Notes under the pieces: model-generated | Told to the model about the DNA's origin: nothing | Seen by the model: the letters and a program-made list of their open reading frames with translations, nothing else | Database searches by the model: none | Part shown: positions 1 through 10,395 of the stretch, piece by piece | Position numbering within the stretch: the stretch's first letter is position 1 | Layout: every line of letters begins with the position of its first letter | Translations under genes and position numbers: made by a program | From: Endocalyx cinctus | Taxonomy: Eukaryota; Ascomycota; Sordariomycetes; Amphisphaeriales; Apiosporaceae | DNA length: 64,000 nt | Assembly: GCA_001600455.1 (NCBI GenBank) | Contig: BCKC01000004.1 | Coordinates: 868,001 to 932,000, forward strand | Direction: 5' to 3'

Positions 1-2483
1 AATGATCTTTTGCTTGATAATGATGCCTTAGAATTTGCTTTCAGATATTCCTTCTCCCCTGACGAGTAGACGGCGTCTTCATATCAAGAGATAAGATGCA
101 CAAAATTAAAAGCTATCACTAAAGATATACATTCTTCTTCGCATGAATCGTCCAAAAAAACCCTTTGAAATTCGTCTCAGAGAATAAAAGGAGTCTCGGC
201 CGAAGATGGATGTCAAAAAAATCAGTGAATAAATTTAAATGTCAAGACAGACTTGAGAGATAGGGTGGCGGAAACTAATTACATTTAGCTCAAAGACATA
301 TACATAACGTTTTGAAAAGGATGAGGGAGAGAAAATGGGGATACTTCTCCGCCTTCAAAAGTTCCAAGGCACCCAGAAGTTGCTTGCTCCACCCTCACGA
401 TTCGCCAGAGCTGCTCTTCGACAGCCAAATAGTTGAAAAAACAGGTTAGCTAGGGAGGATTAGTCCCTTCCCCCGTAATGCCTCCCGACAGGCGAGAATT
501 CTAGAGTGTGCCGATGCCCTCGCGTTGAGGTTAGGCCGGTATTGCGGCTGCGGGCTAGGCCCACAATTGGGCCAACGGACGTCAAGGGAAAAATGAATAT
601 ATGGAAGATGTGATATCTTTTCCAACAGTGATAGATTTTTGTGATGATTGATGGTTCAATTATCTATGTTTCTAAAAAAAAAAACAATGAAAGAAACTAT
701 TATATCGCTCAGAAAAGGTTATGTCAGAAGGTTTGTCCTGACGTATTCACGCAAACTAAGAACATATCAGAAGCACGCCAGATATAATGGCCGGTGTCTA
801 GCAAAAAGGAGATCTTCCCACCTGCATTGTGGACTAAGTTCATTTATCTGTTTAATACACCCTCCTAGTTCTTAACTATATTATCATAGTTCTTATGAAC
901 GGGTTATATAATTATGCTGAATTTTCATTACTCGAGGTTGCCGACCTATCCCTTTTCCGTGTCACTGTAACTACAGTATTATATCGTCCTGATATAACCT
1001 TATTCGCTAGTCGTTGTCTTTGGTCATCGCCTTACTAATCGATCTAGTCAATTTCTGGGGCACGGTTTATTCTGTCGGGGCTCGGTTCTTCTTATTCTTC
1101 CTTTGCCGCTTTTGTATTGCGCTATTTATTCTTCGCTAAAAGTCGGTCGATGCTAGATTCGAAATGATGGTCGATAAATTTTGTGAACTTAGTTTCAATG
1201 TGACACGTAGCATTGGTAATACCATTACGCCATTGTGAATTAGGGCTCATAACTGTCAGGCAAATGGAGATCTCCCCGTCTGCGTTGTGGCCCAAGTCCA
1301 TATATAATGTTTAACATCTGGCTAACTCTGGCATGGGGGACCTTACCCTAGCCTCTCACCAAAAACCCAACTGGCTCTTGTTTACGCACTAATTATCTCC
1401 AAGATGTATATTACCATTCCTCTTAACAAAGCTTTCACACCATCGTACATTAACTGACTGGTAATCGACGTCCTTAAGGTACAGGAGAACTCAGCTCCGC
1501 TCCGCTCACCGCCGTCAGTGCCAAGACCCATAATTTACGGAGCGGGCAGTGGCTATTTCCGCAGGCTTAGCACCTGGGTCCGTCTTCCGTTATGGAGTCG
1601 CGATACTTCCCCCTATTAAAAACAATACGCGTCGTATTGTCTGGATGCTAAATAGATCCATTGGTTCATATGTGTTGACATTTTGAGCATAATAGCTGAT
1701 CGAGTTGGAGATTAATCAACTCAAAGCTTAGCTTCCGATTTACAAATACCGATTTTCGTTCAAGGTCCCGGGACCGAACCAAGATACCGCCTTTTAGATC
1801 AACATAATCGAAAATTGTTGGGATCATCCCATTTTTCTCACTGTCTCTTGATCTACATCTGTATATACGCGTACGTGTCTTATCACCCCTAGATAGTTGA
1901 GGTGATAGTTAGCATCATACTGAGTAGCGGTCAACATCCGCTGGCAATTGATGTGAAGAGTAGACCCATAATTATCGAAAACACCAAAGAAAAGATTCTC
2001 GTACACGTATCCATATCCCTGCCTTGGACTCAGGGGTGGAATTGTTGACGTTAATCCCAAACCATCCAGACCCATCCTTACACGATACCGAATTCTCTAC
2101 AGAGTATTCACAGCTGTTTTAGGGAAAGACATGCGTTTGGCAGGCCAACTACTGCTCAAATGCTCTGATATTGTGAATTAAAATGAAATTGTGCAGGGGA
2201 GAAGTGATTACTTATGTACGCTAAATTTAACTCGACTCCGCAGCTCCACAGCTACGACAACTAGTGACGAAATTAGCTAAGCCGACAAACTTCGAAATCA
2301 TATAATAAATGCACTTTATTTCCCTCGTCGCTCGAATTTGGGCAGAGTTGATGGTTCCAAACTGTTAAAGGATCATAGAGAGCAAAGACATATACTTATC
2401 ATCTCCTCTCTCTTCTCAATCGTCGACTCTTTAACCCCTCACTTTGAGCCCCAGATAAACCTTGGTATCTGCTATCCACCGCC
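1..2483. other. intergenic region, no gene supported
   Basis: This stretch is AT-rich with several short runs of A or T. The open frames in it (for example 648-875 on + and 1824-2075 on -) are under 85 codons, show no recognisable domain and have no splice-linked neighbours. I see no coding gene. The last 150 bp or so are the likely promoter and 5' leader of the GMC oxidoreductase. Confidence 0.6.
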
Positions 2484-4424
2484 ATGCAGCTCCGTGCGTA
2501 TGATTTCATCGTGGTTGGAGGAGGGACGGCCGGTCTCGTTGTGGCATCTCGCCTCTCTGAAGACCCGACCCAACGCGTCCTCGTCCTGGAAGCGGGTGGA
2601 GATCACACCGAGGATCCCCGCGTCAAGACGCCGGCCATGTACGCTGGCTTGCTGAAATCTGAGGTTGATTGGGACTTTTTGACAAAAGAGCAGGTAAATT
2701 ACCCCACCTCTTCCCCACTTTGATCATACCAAGAATAAAAGCATAATGAACTGACTATTATCTTCTCTATAAAGCCGGGCTTGAATGGCAGGAAGATTCA
2801 GATCAACCAGGGCCGTCTTCTTGGAGGCTCGAGTGCCATCAATGCTCAGGTATTCGTCCCTCCAGCTAGCGACGTGATCGACGACTGGGAGCGCCTGGGT
2901 AACGAAGGGTGGAACTGGAATGCGCTAAAGGGTTACTACACGAAAGTCTACACCCCTCCAGTAGTCGATCCATCCATGGTCAAGAAGTTAGGAATTGACG
3001 GCTATAACGACGGCGACAACTCATCTGCCCAAGGACCTGTAAAGCTATCTTACTCTGGCGATCAGGATCACCCAGTTCGTGAGGCTTGGGCCGACGCCTT
3101 CAAGGCCAATGGCCACCGAGTGAACGGCGCGTGGCCTAATGACGGTATTAGCTCCTTCAGCTGCATGTCAAGCATACATCCCGAAACCAAGGAGCGAAAC
3201 TACTCTGCTGGGGCTTATTACGTGCCAATCAAAGGACGGCCCAACTTACATGTCTACACCAATTCTGTCGCAGAGAAGGTTCTTTTCGAAAAGGGTACTG
3301 ACAGCACTCCGACCAAGGCGATAGGAGTTCAGTGCCAACACAAGGACGAGAGCATATCCTTTTGGGCAGCTAAGGAGGTGATCATTTGCGCTGGACCTCT
3401 GCAGTCGTCCAAGGTACTTGAGCTGTCCGGCATCGGTAATGCCAAATTACTCCAGCAGCACGGCATAGATGTAGTTGAAGAGCTGCCGGGAGTGGGAGAA
3501 AACTTACAGGATCATCTAGCAGCCGACGTTAGCTTCCAAGTCGTGGATGGCGTACAAACGTTAGACCCTCTCATCAGACAAGAGCCGGAGGCCATGGGGA
3601 AGGCCTTCCAGGACTACACGACTCAAAAGTCTGGCCTGTTATCAAGCGTCGGCATTTTAACATTCGCTTATATGTCCATGATGGGTTCCGCTGCGAAGGG
3701 GAAGGAGGAGGCGGCGAAAGCTTCACTAAGTGACCTCTTGAACAAATGCCGCCTCGCGGCGGTCGATGATATGGACACCGCCACACCCATGAAAGCTAAA
3801 GCTCGTCAGGAGACCATCGACATCCTCGAGGAGGGACTACTAGACCCCCAGAGAGCGTCATCGATTCAATTCACCATCATCGCGCAAAACCCCGTAGCCG
3901 CGGGTCCGGAAGGTATCTCGCCCGACAACTGGATCTCATTCGCGACCATGCTGGCGCGTCCCTTCTCACGCGGCAGCGTGCATATTGGGTCGGCCGATTA
4001 CACCAGCCCGCCCATCATCGACCCCAACTTCTTCTCGGACGAGGTCGACCTCGAGATCATGGCCCGCCACATAAGCTACCTCGAGTCGATCGCGTCGACG
4101 CCGGCATTTGAGGGTAAAGTCCTAAAGACGCCGCTGCGCTACCTGGACCCCGCTACGAAGTTCGGGGATGATTTGGAGAGCGCTAAGGCGTACCTTCGGA
4201 GACGGTCTATCCCCATGTGGCACCCTTGCGGTGCCTGCTCTATGATGCCGAGGGAAAAGGGCGGCGTCGTCGACACGAAGTTGAAGGTGTATGGTGTACC
4301 TAACCTGCGGGTCGTCGATTCAAGCGTGTTCCCCCTTATCACTGTCGGTAACCTGCAGTCGACTGTTTATGCTATTGCCGAGAGGGCGTCGGAGTTCATC
4401 AAAAAGGAGCACAGCTTAGCTTAG
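2484..4424 (+). CDS. GMC-family FAD oxidoreductase (cytosolic)
   Basis: Two exons, 2484-2693 and 2775-4424, joined in phase 0 across an 81-bp GT-AG intron, give about 619 residues, the usual GMC length. The FAD-binding Rossmann motif (GGGTAG) is at residues 12-17, followed by LVLEAGG. The second GMC signature region (GRLLGGSSAIN) comes just after the intron. The C-terminal domain holds HPCGACSM, with the conserved catalytic-type His, and GNLQSTVYAIAE, with an Asn at the second catalytic position. The family oxidises alcohols or sugars with FAD. The protein starts directly at the dinucleotide fold with no signal peptide, so it is probably intracellular, unlike secreted aryl-alcohol oxidases. 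Such cytosolic members are common in biosynthetic gene clusters, and an A-T-R reductase lies 8 kb away, but nothing here fixes the substrate. The start codon has a good context (gccATGc). Confidence 0.93.
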
Positions 4425-5395
4425 TGAGATAAACTCGGCCGCGCAAAGTGTATGTCAGCAATGCGATAATTACCTATGACTTCTCGTTAATTCTTGACCT
4501 AAAGAGGTTCTGATAGAGGCAATAGCTCTGAGGTTAGGGAAAAAAATAACCATAGATCGAACACGGGGAGGAGTCAACTTACAATACTACTTTCTACTGT
4601 GCCTCAATCATATACAGGCATAACTAGCCGCAAAAAGTGCAGGGTTTTCCGAATGAATCGTTCCAAAGCATACATACAAAGACCTTTTGACTCTACGTCT
4701 TTCACTGACGCTTTATCTTGCTTATGTAGAGCTCCCAGACTTGTCTGTATTAGGGAGTCTTTTTCATGCACAGGGAATAATATAATATAACTATGTAACG
4801 AAATCTGTAGAACCATCATGCTGCTGTGATGGACGCCATCCAAGAAAAATACTTTTCTTTCTAGCCTCAATTTCTTAGCCGCATAGGCCGAGTTGTTTAT
4901 GATCACTGAATCATGGGCCCATTTTGCTAGTGTTCAGATTACTACAACGACCGAGGCACTACAACACAACCGTAACTCGACGCCACATTGGATGGGTATC
5001 TTCTCGGCCAGCAACCAAGATCCATGGAATTTGAAACAAAGATCTATCCTAGTTGAATCAAAAGACAAAGGAAAATTGATACTTCCTTATTTTCGACCTT
5101 TGTTTAACACGAAGGCGGACGTTATGCATCATATTTCTCTGCTCGTATATTATAATTAGTTTAATGTATGGAAAAGGACAAGCTATTATCTATACAGCTT
5201 TTATCATACAAATTGGGATCGGGATAGCGTCTACTTGTACGTGTGGAAAATGGCTGTACGGAAACTGTTCAGCCGTCCATTTTTTGGCTTTAGCCATCTC
5301 AGCGTTAACTGGTGAGATGTATTCCACCAATCTGTCCCACAACAGTCTTTATTAGACGCATGAAGATAGTACCACGGTACCCGGCAAGGGGAGAC
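4425..5395. other. intergenic region, nothing recognised
   Basis: The 3' flank of the GMC gene runs into AT-rich sequence. Short open frames on both strands (for example 4604-4906 on -) overlap one another and encode nothing recognisable. I see no supported gene. Confidence 0.55.
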
Positions 5396-6283
5396 TCACG
5401 GATATAAATTGCGGGAACAAAGCAACACGATCCGTCCGATGGACCCGCCTGTACCAGCCCATATCGCTCCGGCCCCGCCCCTTTCAACCTCACGAACGAC
5501 ATCCAATGCGTATTTTCGCGCACACATAGCGCCGTCCTGTGCTTTGGCACTCGCGCCCTCAATAAAGAAATCTTTGACTCCGTAATATCTAGACGTCTCT
5601 GGCAGCTTAATACCGGTCTTGCCTCGGTCCGGGGCCCATATAGTGCTCTTGACCCCGCAGGTGTAAACAGTAATGATACGTACTCCCAGAGGCGTCAGTT
5701 CGCGTCTCCAGGTCTCGCTAGCGCCTACAAAGGTGACCTTTGAGCTACATGCGCTATTACATACACTCGAATGTTGTGGGTTTGTAGGTAAGTGGAACAC
5801 TCGACGAGTTACTTAATTTTTGGCAAAGGGAGAAGAAAAGGAGTAGGGGGAGAATGGGGGAAGTGAGGGGAGCAGGAAGGGACTCAAAAAGTTCAGCTTC
5901 ATACTCGAAAACCCCCCGTAAAGAACAGCGGAAATCGACATTTATCGACGATACAACCTTTCACATCGACTAATAAAGGCGCAAAAGCCTGTAGCACGGT
6001 CCACGAGGCTGCTGTTGTTGGCTAGGATATCCAACTTGCCTCCCGTTTTTCCCACGACGCTCTCGGCCGCGGTAGTGAAGTGGCCGGACGAGAGGACATC
6101 CAGTGTGAGAATCGTGACGTTTTCAATGTTGGGCGGGGTGAGCGTAGACGGAAGCTTGCGCGGGTCCCGCGCTGTCGTGAAGGCATGGTGGCCCTTCTCG
6201 AGGAAGACCTCGGCTAGCGCGGCGCCGATACCGCCGGCGCTACAGGCGGAGATGAGCACGGATTTTCGCCGGAGAAGGGACAT
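5396..6283 (-). pseudogene. decayed short-chain dehydrogenase (Ayr1-like)
   Basis: The relic starts at an ATG at 6283. The first piece (6283-5942) reads as an SDR N-terminus: a cofactor loop (SACSAGGIGAALAEVFLEKG), TARDP, a DVLS segment and LDILANNSS in place of the usual LDxLVNNAG. The frame then breaks. A second piece (about 5760-5396) carries the typical SDR C-terminal half: ASETWRRELTPLGVRIITV, a GVKS turn, and a DVVREVERG helix as in 1-acyldihydroxyacetone-phosphate reductase-like SDRs. Between 5941 and 5800 the central helix survives only in mixed frames with stops. The Tyr of the YxxxK active site appears as Cys. At least two frameshifts and a stop separate the halves and no intron explains them, so I call it a pseudogene. 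The parent function was probably NADPH-dependent ketone or acyl-DHAP reduction. Confidence 0.75.
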
Positions 6284-6959
6284 TGCGTTAATAAATATGT
6301 GAGGTGTCAAGAGACGGATAAAATCATCGCTGGAAGAGATGGCGTGGGCCGCGCTTCTAAAATAGATTTGGAGATGGATTTGAAGCTGCATAAACAGGGA
6401 GCATGGAGACGAAAGGTTCGAGTGACCTTTCCCACTAAGGGATTACATAAGGAAAGGTTTGGGATGGTGTAGTTGTTATTAGTGGTATTGGGGGAATTGG
6501 TTCCTCCAGCACCCATTCAGCTCATGAGCCTTGATAAGCTCGATAAGCTCATTGACTCCTTGGATAGCCGTACGTTATACACTCCAGATTACCCGACGAA
6601 GAGCATCGTAAGACTGTACAATATACCGGGCCTCGCCCGGTTTAGTTAGGGAAGGGTAAACCTCAGGGCAAGCTTCATTACTCAGTAAGAACAGACTCAC
6701 CACTTATCAACAATTCATATCGTTTATTCGCTGTACGGATGAGCGTTTGAAAAGCCACTTGACAAATATACTTCTAGCGTACTCTTACCTGTGGGTTCAT
6801 TCACGAAAGCGACGAAAGACAAGCCCACAGCGCACAAGGACAAGCAGTCATTGATCAGATGCATCACATCACTTAGGGCAGAGATCGGAGACAAGGACAA
6901 CTTAAGTTCATCAATTTAAACACAGGGAAAAAAAATCCTGTGGTGAAAAAAAGGACGAC
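6284..6959. other. intergenic region, nothing recognised
   Basis: This lies between the SDR relic and the tandem duplication. It is AT-rich, with one direct repeat of 'gataagctc' near 6530-6550. No coding signal is seen. Confidence 0.5.
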
Positions 6960-7082
6960 CTAGATTTCCCATTTCCTGTTTCCCATTCTTATCTTTCCCA
7001 TTCTTATTTCCTCCGCCATAACTAACGTAAGCCAAATTTCCTCCGATTATGCCATTTGGCAAGAGATAGGTCCTTCCTAGGA

Positions 7083-7202
7083 AATCTTTTTGTTTTTTTT
7101 TTTTTTTTTTTTTAAAAAAAGGCAGGGGGGTTGAAAATTTTATTTGGAACCCTTTTTTTAATTTTTTTTTTAAACTTTTTTTTGGTGGTTAAGAATTTTT
7201 TA
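7083..7202. repeat. homopolymer-rich, possibly corrupted patch
   Basis: This patch is almost only long T, A and G runs. The matching part of unit B (about 9060-9160) is ordinary mixed sequence, and recognisable pieces such as 'ggggttga' and 'ggtggttaag' survive in register. It could be a low-quality assembly stretch or a real homopolymer expansion in the 3' flank of the small-protein gene. Confidence 0.5.
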
Positions 7203-7339
7203 TGGCAGGTAATGGTTCCTGGTATCAGATTAGTAAATCCAGACCAAATAGACAGACTTATCAGGGACACATGACTCACATGTCAATGGCCTCTACCATG
7301 GCCATTACAGGGTGCCGAAGGAAAACTTCAAGCAGGGGA

Positions 7340-7858
7340 TCAATTGGCCCTTCCGTAGCCGCCACCGTAGCCGAAAGGTGCCACAGGTGGAGGTGTGGTG
7401 ATGGATGGTTGGTCAATTGTCCCAAGCTCGACTTCTGGTTCCGCCGATCCTGGGTTATCCAGGCTGTTCTTCTGGTGGCGACGACGCCTGGAGCAACACA
7501 TCCAGACCAAGAAGACGATGACAAGAATGACAACCACGGTGACGACCACGATGATGATGATGGTCTTGGTTTCAATGGTGTCTTCTTCCTCGCAAAGGCC
7601 ATTGTCGGACTTGTGCTTCTTTCGGGCCTCAAGAACATTGCCGGTCCGGGCTTCAGCGCCATCCTCGCCAACCACCAAGCTCAAGCCCCGGTTGATGAGG
7701 TATCTTGCTGCATGAGCGACTGAAGAGACTGTTTGCTGTACCTCGTTATACTCGGCACAGGCCTCATCGGTGGCATCGGTGATGGAGCCCACGTTGAGCT
7801 GCGCGGCGACGAGCGAGAAGATGGTGATGAAACAGATGAATATCTTGGTGAAAAGCAT
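7340..7858 (-). CDS. small secreted-type single-pass membrane protein (copy A)
   Basis: The protein is 172 residues from the ATG at 7858. I chose this ATG over one 25 codons upstream because it opens directly on a signal peptide (MLFTKIFICFITIFSLVAAQ), and because a likely 5'-leader intron (7882-7943, GTGAGC donor, TACTAAC branch, acceptor TAG) covers the upstream ATG. After the signal comes an acidic ectodomain with LEARKKHKS, then one strong membrane segment (IIIIVVVTVVVILVIVFLVW) followed by Cys-Cys and an arginine cluster, and a cytosolic tail rich in Pro, Gly and Glu ending in GRAN. It is a type I membrane topology of unknown function. The protein at 9462-9821 is a paralogue with the same plan. 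I recognise no named domain. Confidence 0.65.
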   Translation of the reverse strand: MLFTKIFICFITIFSLVAAQLNVGSITDATDEACAEYNEVQQTVSSVAHAARYLINRGLSLVVGEDGAEARTGNVLEARKKHKSDNGLCEEEDTIETKTIIIIVVVTVVVILVIVFLVWMCCSRRRRHQKNSLDNPGSAEPEVELGTIDQPSITTPPPVAPFGYGGGYGRAN

Positions 7859-8546
7859 CTTGTTTCGGTTGACTATAAAACCTACGTTAGTAATAGAAAG
7901 AAGTGATGTGATGAAGTAATGGCTAGATAACAAAAAAGCTCACCAGTAATGCAACCTAAGATTATTAGGGACAGCGGAAGGACTAGATGATGTCTAGAGG
8001 TGTTGTTGATGTTGATCCTGATGAAAATTTGATGAATTTAGGTTAGCAGGATGTAAAGATTGATGGAATGACTTTCTTGGTGAAGAGTGAAGAAGATCGT
8101 GAAAAGTTGTATGAGGGAAGAAATAACATTTACAGAGAAGAGAGAAAAGAAAAATTTATAGTTAAATTTCCAGAGCTAGGACCAGATAAGGGGGGGGATC
8201 GAAGAAACCGATGACTTATTGTAGTCTGGTTTTCTTCTCAATGGTTGAAGATGTCTCCCAGGTGACAGGATGAGAAGGAGCAAGGTATAAGACGTGAAGG
8301 GGGTTGAGATGACTTACTTTCTAGAAAACTTCCTTCGGGTGAGTATTCCGCAGAGTAACTTGTCTAGCACTTAAGATTTTATGAAGAGCGACGACTAGGT
8401 GATGTTGTGATGAAAATTTGATGCACTCAATTCAGAAAGATCTTAAGGCAGATGATTATTAGTGATTATGAAGAGATGGAAGTAATAAAGATAGAAAGTT
8501 GTACGAGGGAAGAACAGATGGAAGAGAAGTGAAGGGGGTGCCCAAA

Positions 8547-8554
8547 TACTTATA
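8547..8554 (-). promoter_or_regulatory. TATA-like box of copy A
   Basis: TATAAGTA on the minus strand, inside a block conserved with copy B (TATAAATA at 10210-10217). The conservation of both the box and its surroundings supports it as the core promoter of the 7340-7858 gene. Confidence 0.45.
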
Positions 8555-9461
8555 CACCAGGCCCATTGTTTAGTTAACATCACCATTTACGTTAATATGA
8601 TGCATGTTTGCCAGCTTCGTGGAGCAGTACAATAGTAGCTGAACAATGGTAGCTGAACAATAGTAGTCGAACAATGTAAACTTGCATTATTCGAACACCG
8701 TACTAATTAAAGTTGCTTGCTTCCGGATGAATGGGGTAAATTGTGTTGCCGAATTAGTATACAACCAGTATATTCCTACTCATAGGTTCATGAAAACAAC
8801 AGGAGGTAAGGTCACGATGCATAAGTCTAAGTGGTCAGCAATTATTCAGATGAATGATATCATAATATCACTCAAGGCCATCACTCCAGGCAAGTCACGA
8901 GAAAGATTAGAAACAAACACAACTGGCATTAATTAACTATCAATCTATGAAAAGAAGAAAAAGAGATTCATTTTACTCCACTTCCCATCTCCTCCACCAC
9001 ACCCAGGGTAAGCCATGTCCTTCGATCATGCCATTTGGCAAAAGATGAATCCTTTCCAGGATAATAAAGACAAGGGGGTTGATAATTCAACGACAAGCAA
9101 CTGTGTATATGAGGACAGTGCTGTCTTTTCTGGTGGTAAGATCAATGATTAGAGGTCTAAGATAAGTTAGTTATATATTTAAATTCTAGAGGAAGAAGAA
9201 GGGAAGCTTACTTTTAATCAAAGGTTCCACCGCTTTATTACATCTTCTGCTGAAAACATAATTGGTGTGCAGAAGGGAAGTGTGTGACCTGTGGATGATT
9301 TATTAGTTAGTTAACTGGATATATGGAAAGGTTGTTGTCGGGAAATTGGGCTTGACTTACCAATGATGTCAGGGACACTTGCTTAGCCCAAGAATGCCAT
9401 TGGGGCATCTGATATATCACAACTCATAGTTCATGTCCGAAGTTGTGATAAAGTCAAACTC

Positions 9462-9821
9462 TTAGTTGGCTGTGCCAGTCCCGCGATTGGCTGTTGCCAC
9501 CGGCGGAGGAAAGTTGATAATATTGTTATAGAGTGTTCTCAGCTCCTCGTCGGATGTGTTTGAGACAAGGACCCGGCCCCGGCCTCGGCCCCGAGAACCT
9601 CTAGGCTTAGGAAGTCGGCAACAACAGCAGATGCAAAAGAGCATGATGACGACTGCAAGCAGTGTTGCAAGTATAATAATGGCAACTGCTTTTTGGTCGG
9701 TCAGGTCTATGTTGCTTTTGCTCTTCCTGGCTTCGAGAAGCTTGCTTATCTTGCCGTCAAGCTGGGCAAAGACAAGAGAGAAGAATGCCAGAAAGGCGAA
9801 AAAAACCTTGGAGAACTGCAT
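9462..9821 (-). CDS. small secreted-type single-pass membrane protein (copy B)
   Basis: The protein is 119 residues from the ATG at 9821, placed by the signal peptide (MQFSKVFFAFLAFFSLVFAQ). A short ectodomain with LEARKSKS precedes one membrane segment (VAIIILATLLAVVIMLFCI), four consecutive cysteines and an Arg/Gly-rich stretch (PRGSRGRGRGR). The tail ends GTGTAN, like GRAN in copy A, and both tails contain PPPVA. A 5'-leader intron is likely at 9857-9909 (GTAAGT, acceptor TTCAG). Downstream of the stop two more intron-like segments are seen (9289-9360 and 9130-9211, each with GTAAG donor, CTAAC branch and AG). The transcript may therefore carry 3'UTR introns or have an alternative coding end. 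Function unknown. The cysteine cluster next to the membrane could be palmitoylated, which is inference. Confidence 0.6.
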   Translation of the reverse strand: MQFSKVFFAFLAFFSLVFAQLDGKISKLLEARKSKSNIDLTDQKAVAIIILATLLAVVIMLFCICCCCRLPKPRGSRGRGRGRVLVSNTSDEELRTLYNNIINFPPPVATANRGTGTAN

Positions 9822-10209
9822 TGTGAGGTATGAACTGGTTAACAAGAGTTAGTAACCTGAAGACATCAGAAGAATGACTGGATGTAGAAAAATGAAGAAA
9901 TAAACTTACTAGCAATTCTAAGGTAAGGTCGCAGAAATCTTAATGGCACACCCGAGGTACTTTTTTTGGTTGCGAGCTGAAGATGATATAACAGCGACGA
10001 CGAGGTGCGAGAGATATCTTTGGTGATGGAAGACGAGTCTGGTGATGCTAAGACTGTCTTGAGGGGTGAATTTATTATGGAATAACAGAAAGATGAGATA
10101 AAACTCTTTGGCTATCTGAAGAATTAAGTTTATTACAGAGAGTGAAAGAGTGGTATGAGGAAAGAATAGATGAGAGAGAAATGGGAGAGAAGTAAGGGGG
10201 GTGCCCAGA

Positions 10210-10217
10210 TATTTATA
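10210..10217 (-). promoter_or_regulatory. TATA-like box of copy B
   Basis: TATAAATA on the minus strand, conserved in position and context with the TATAAGTA of copy A. Confidence 0.5.
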
Positions 10218-10395
10218 CATCAAGCCCATTGTGTAGTTAGCATCGCCATTGCGTTAATAGAGTCGAATAGTACAATAGAGTAAAATAGTACAATAGGAGT
10301 GGAACAATGTAACTTTCCATTGTTCGAGTTCCGTATCATTGCAGTCATTTGAGGTTGTTTGCTCCCGAATGAGTGGTGTATCGGCGCCGAAAAAA

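Larger units (their letters stand above)
6960..8735. repeat. tandem duplication, unit A
   Basis: Unit A and unit B (8955-10395) are diverged copies in the same orientation. Matching landmarks in order are: 'gccatttggcaa' at 7051 and at 9030; the small membrane-protein gene; a purine-rich leader (around 8490 and 10150); 'ggggtgccca' followed by a TATA box (8536 and 10199); and 'gaacaatgtaa' with 'ttgcttccgga' or 'tttgctcccga' (about 8669 and 10301). The leader block occurs once more inside unit A (about 8100 against 8496), so unit A probably had an extra internal duplication. Confidence 0.75.
8955..10395. repeat. tandem duplication, unit B
   Basis: This is the second, shorter copy of the unit described at 6960-8735. 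The offset between copies is about 1,980 bp at the 3' flank and about 1,660 bp at the promoter, so unit B lacks roughly 320 bp of leader and coding sequence compared with unit A. Confidence 0.75.
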
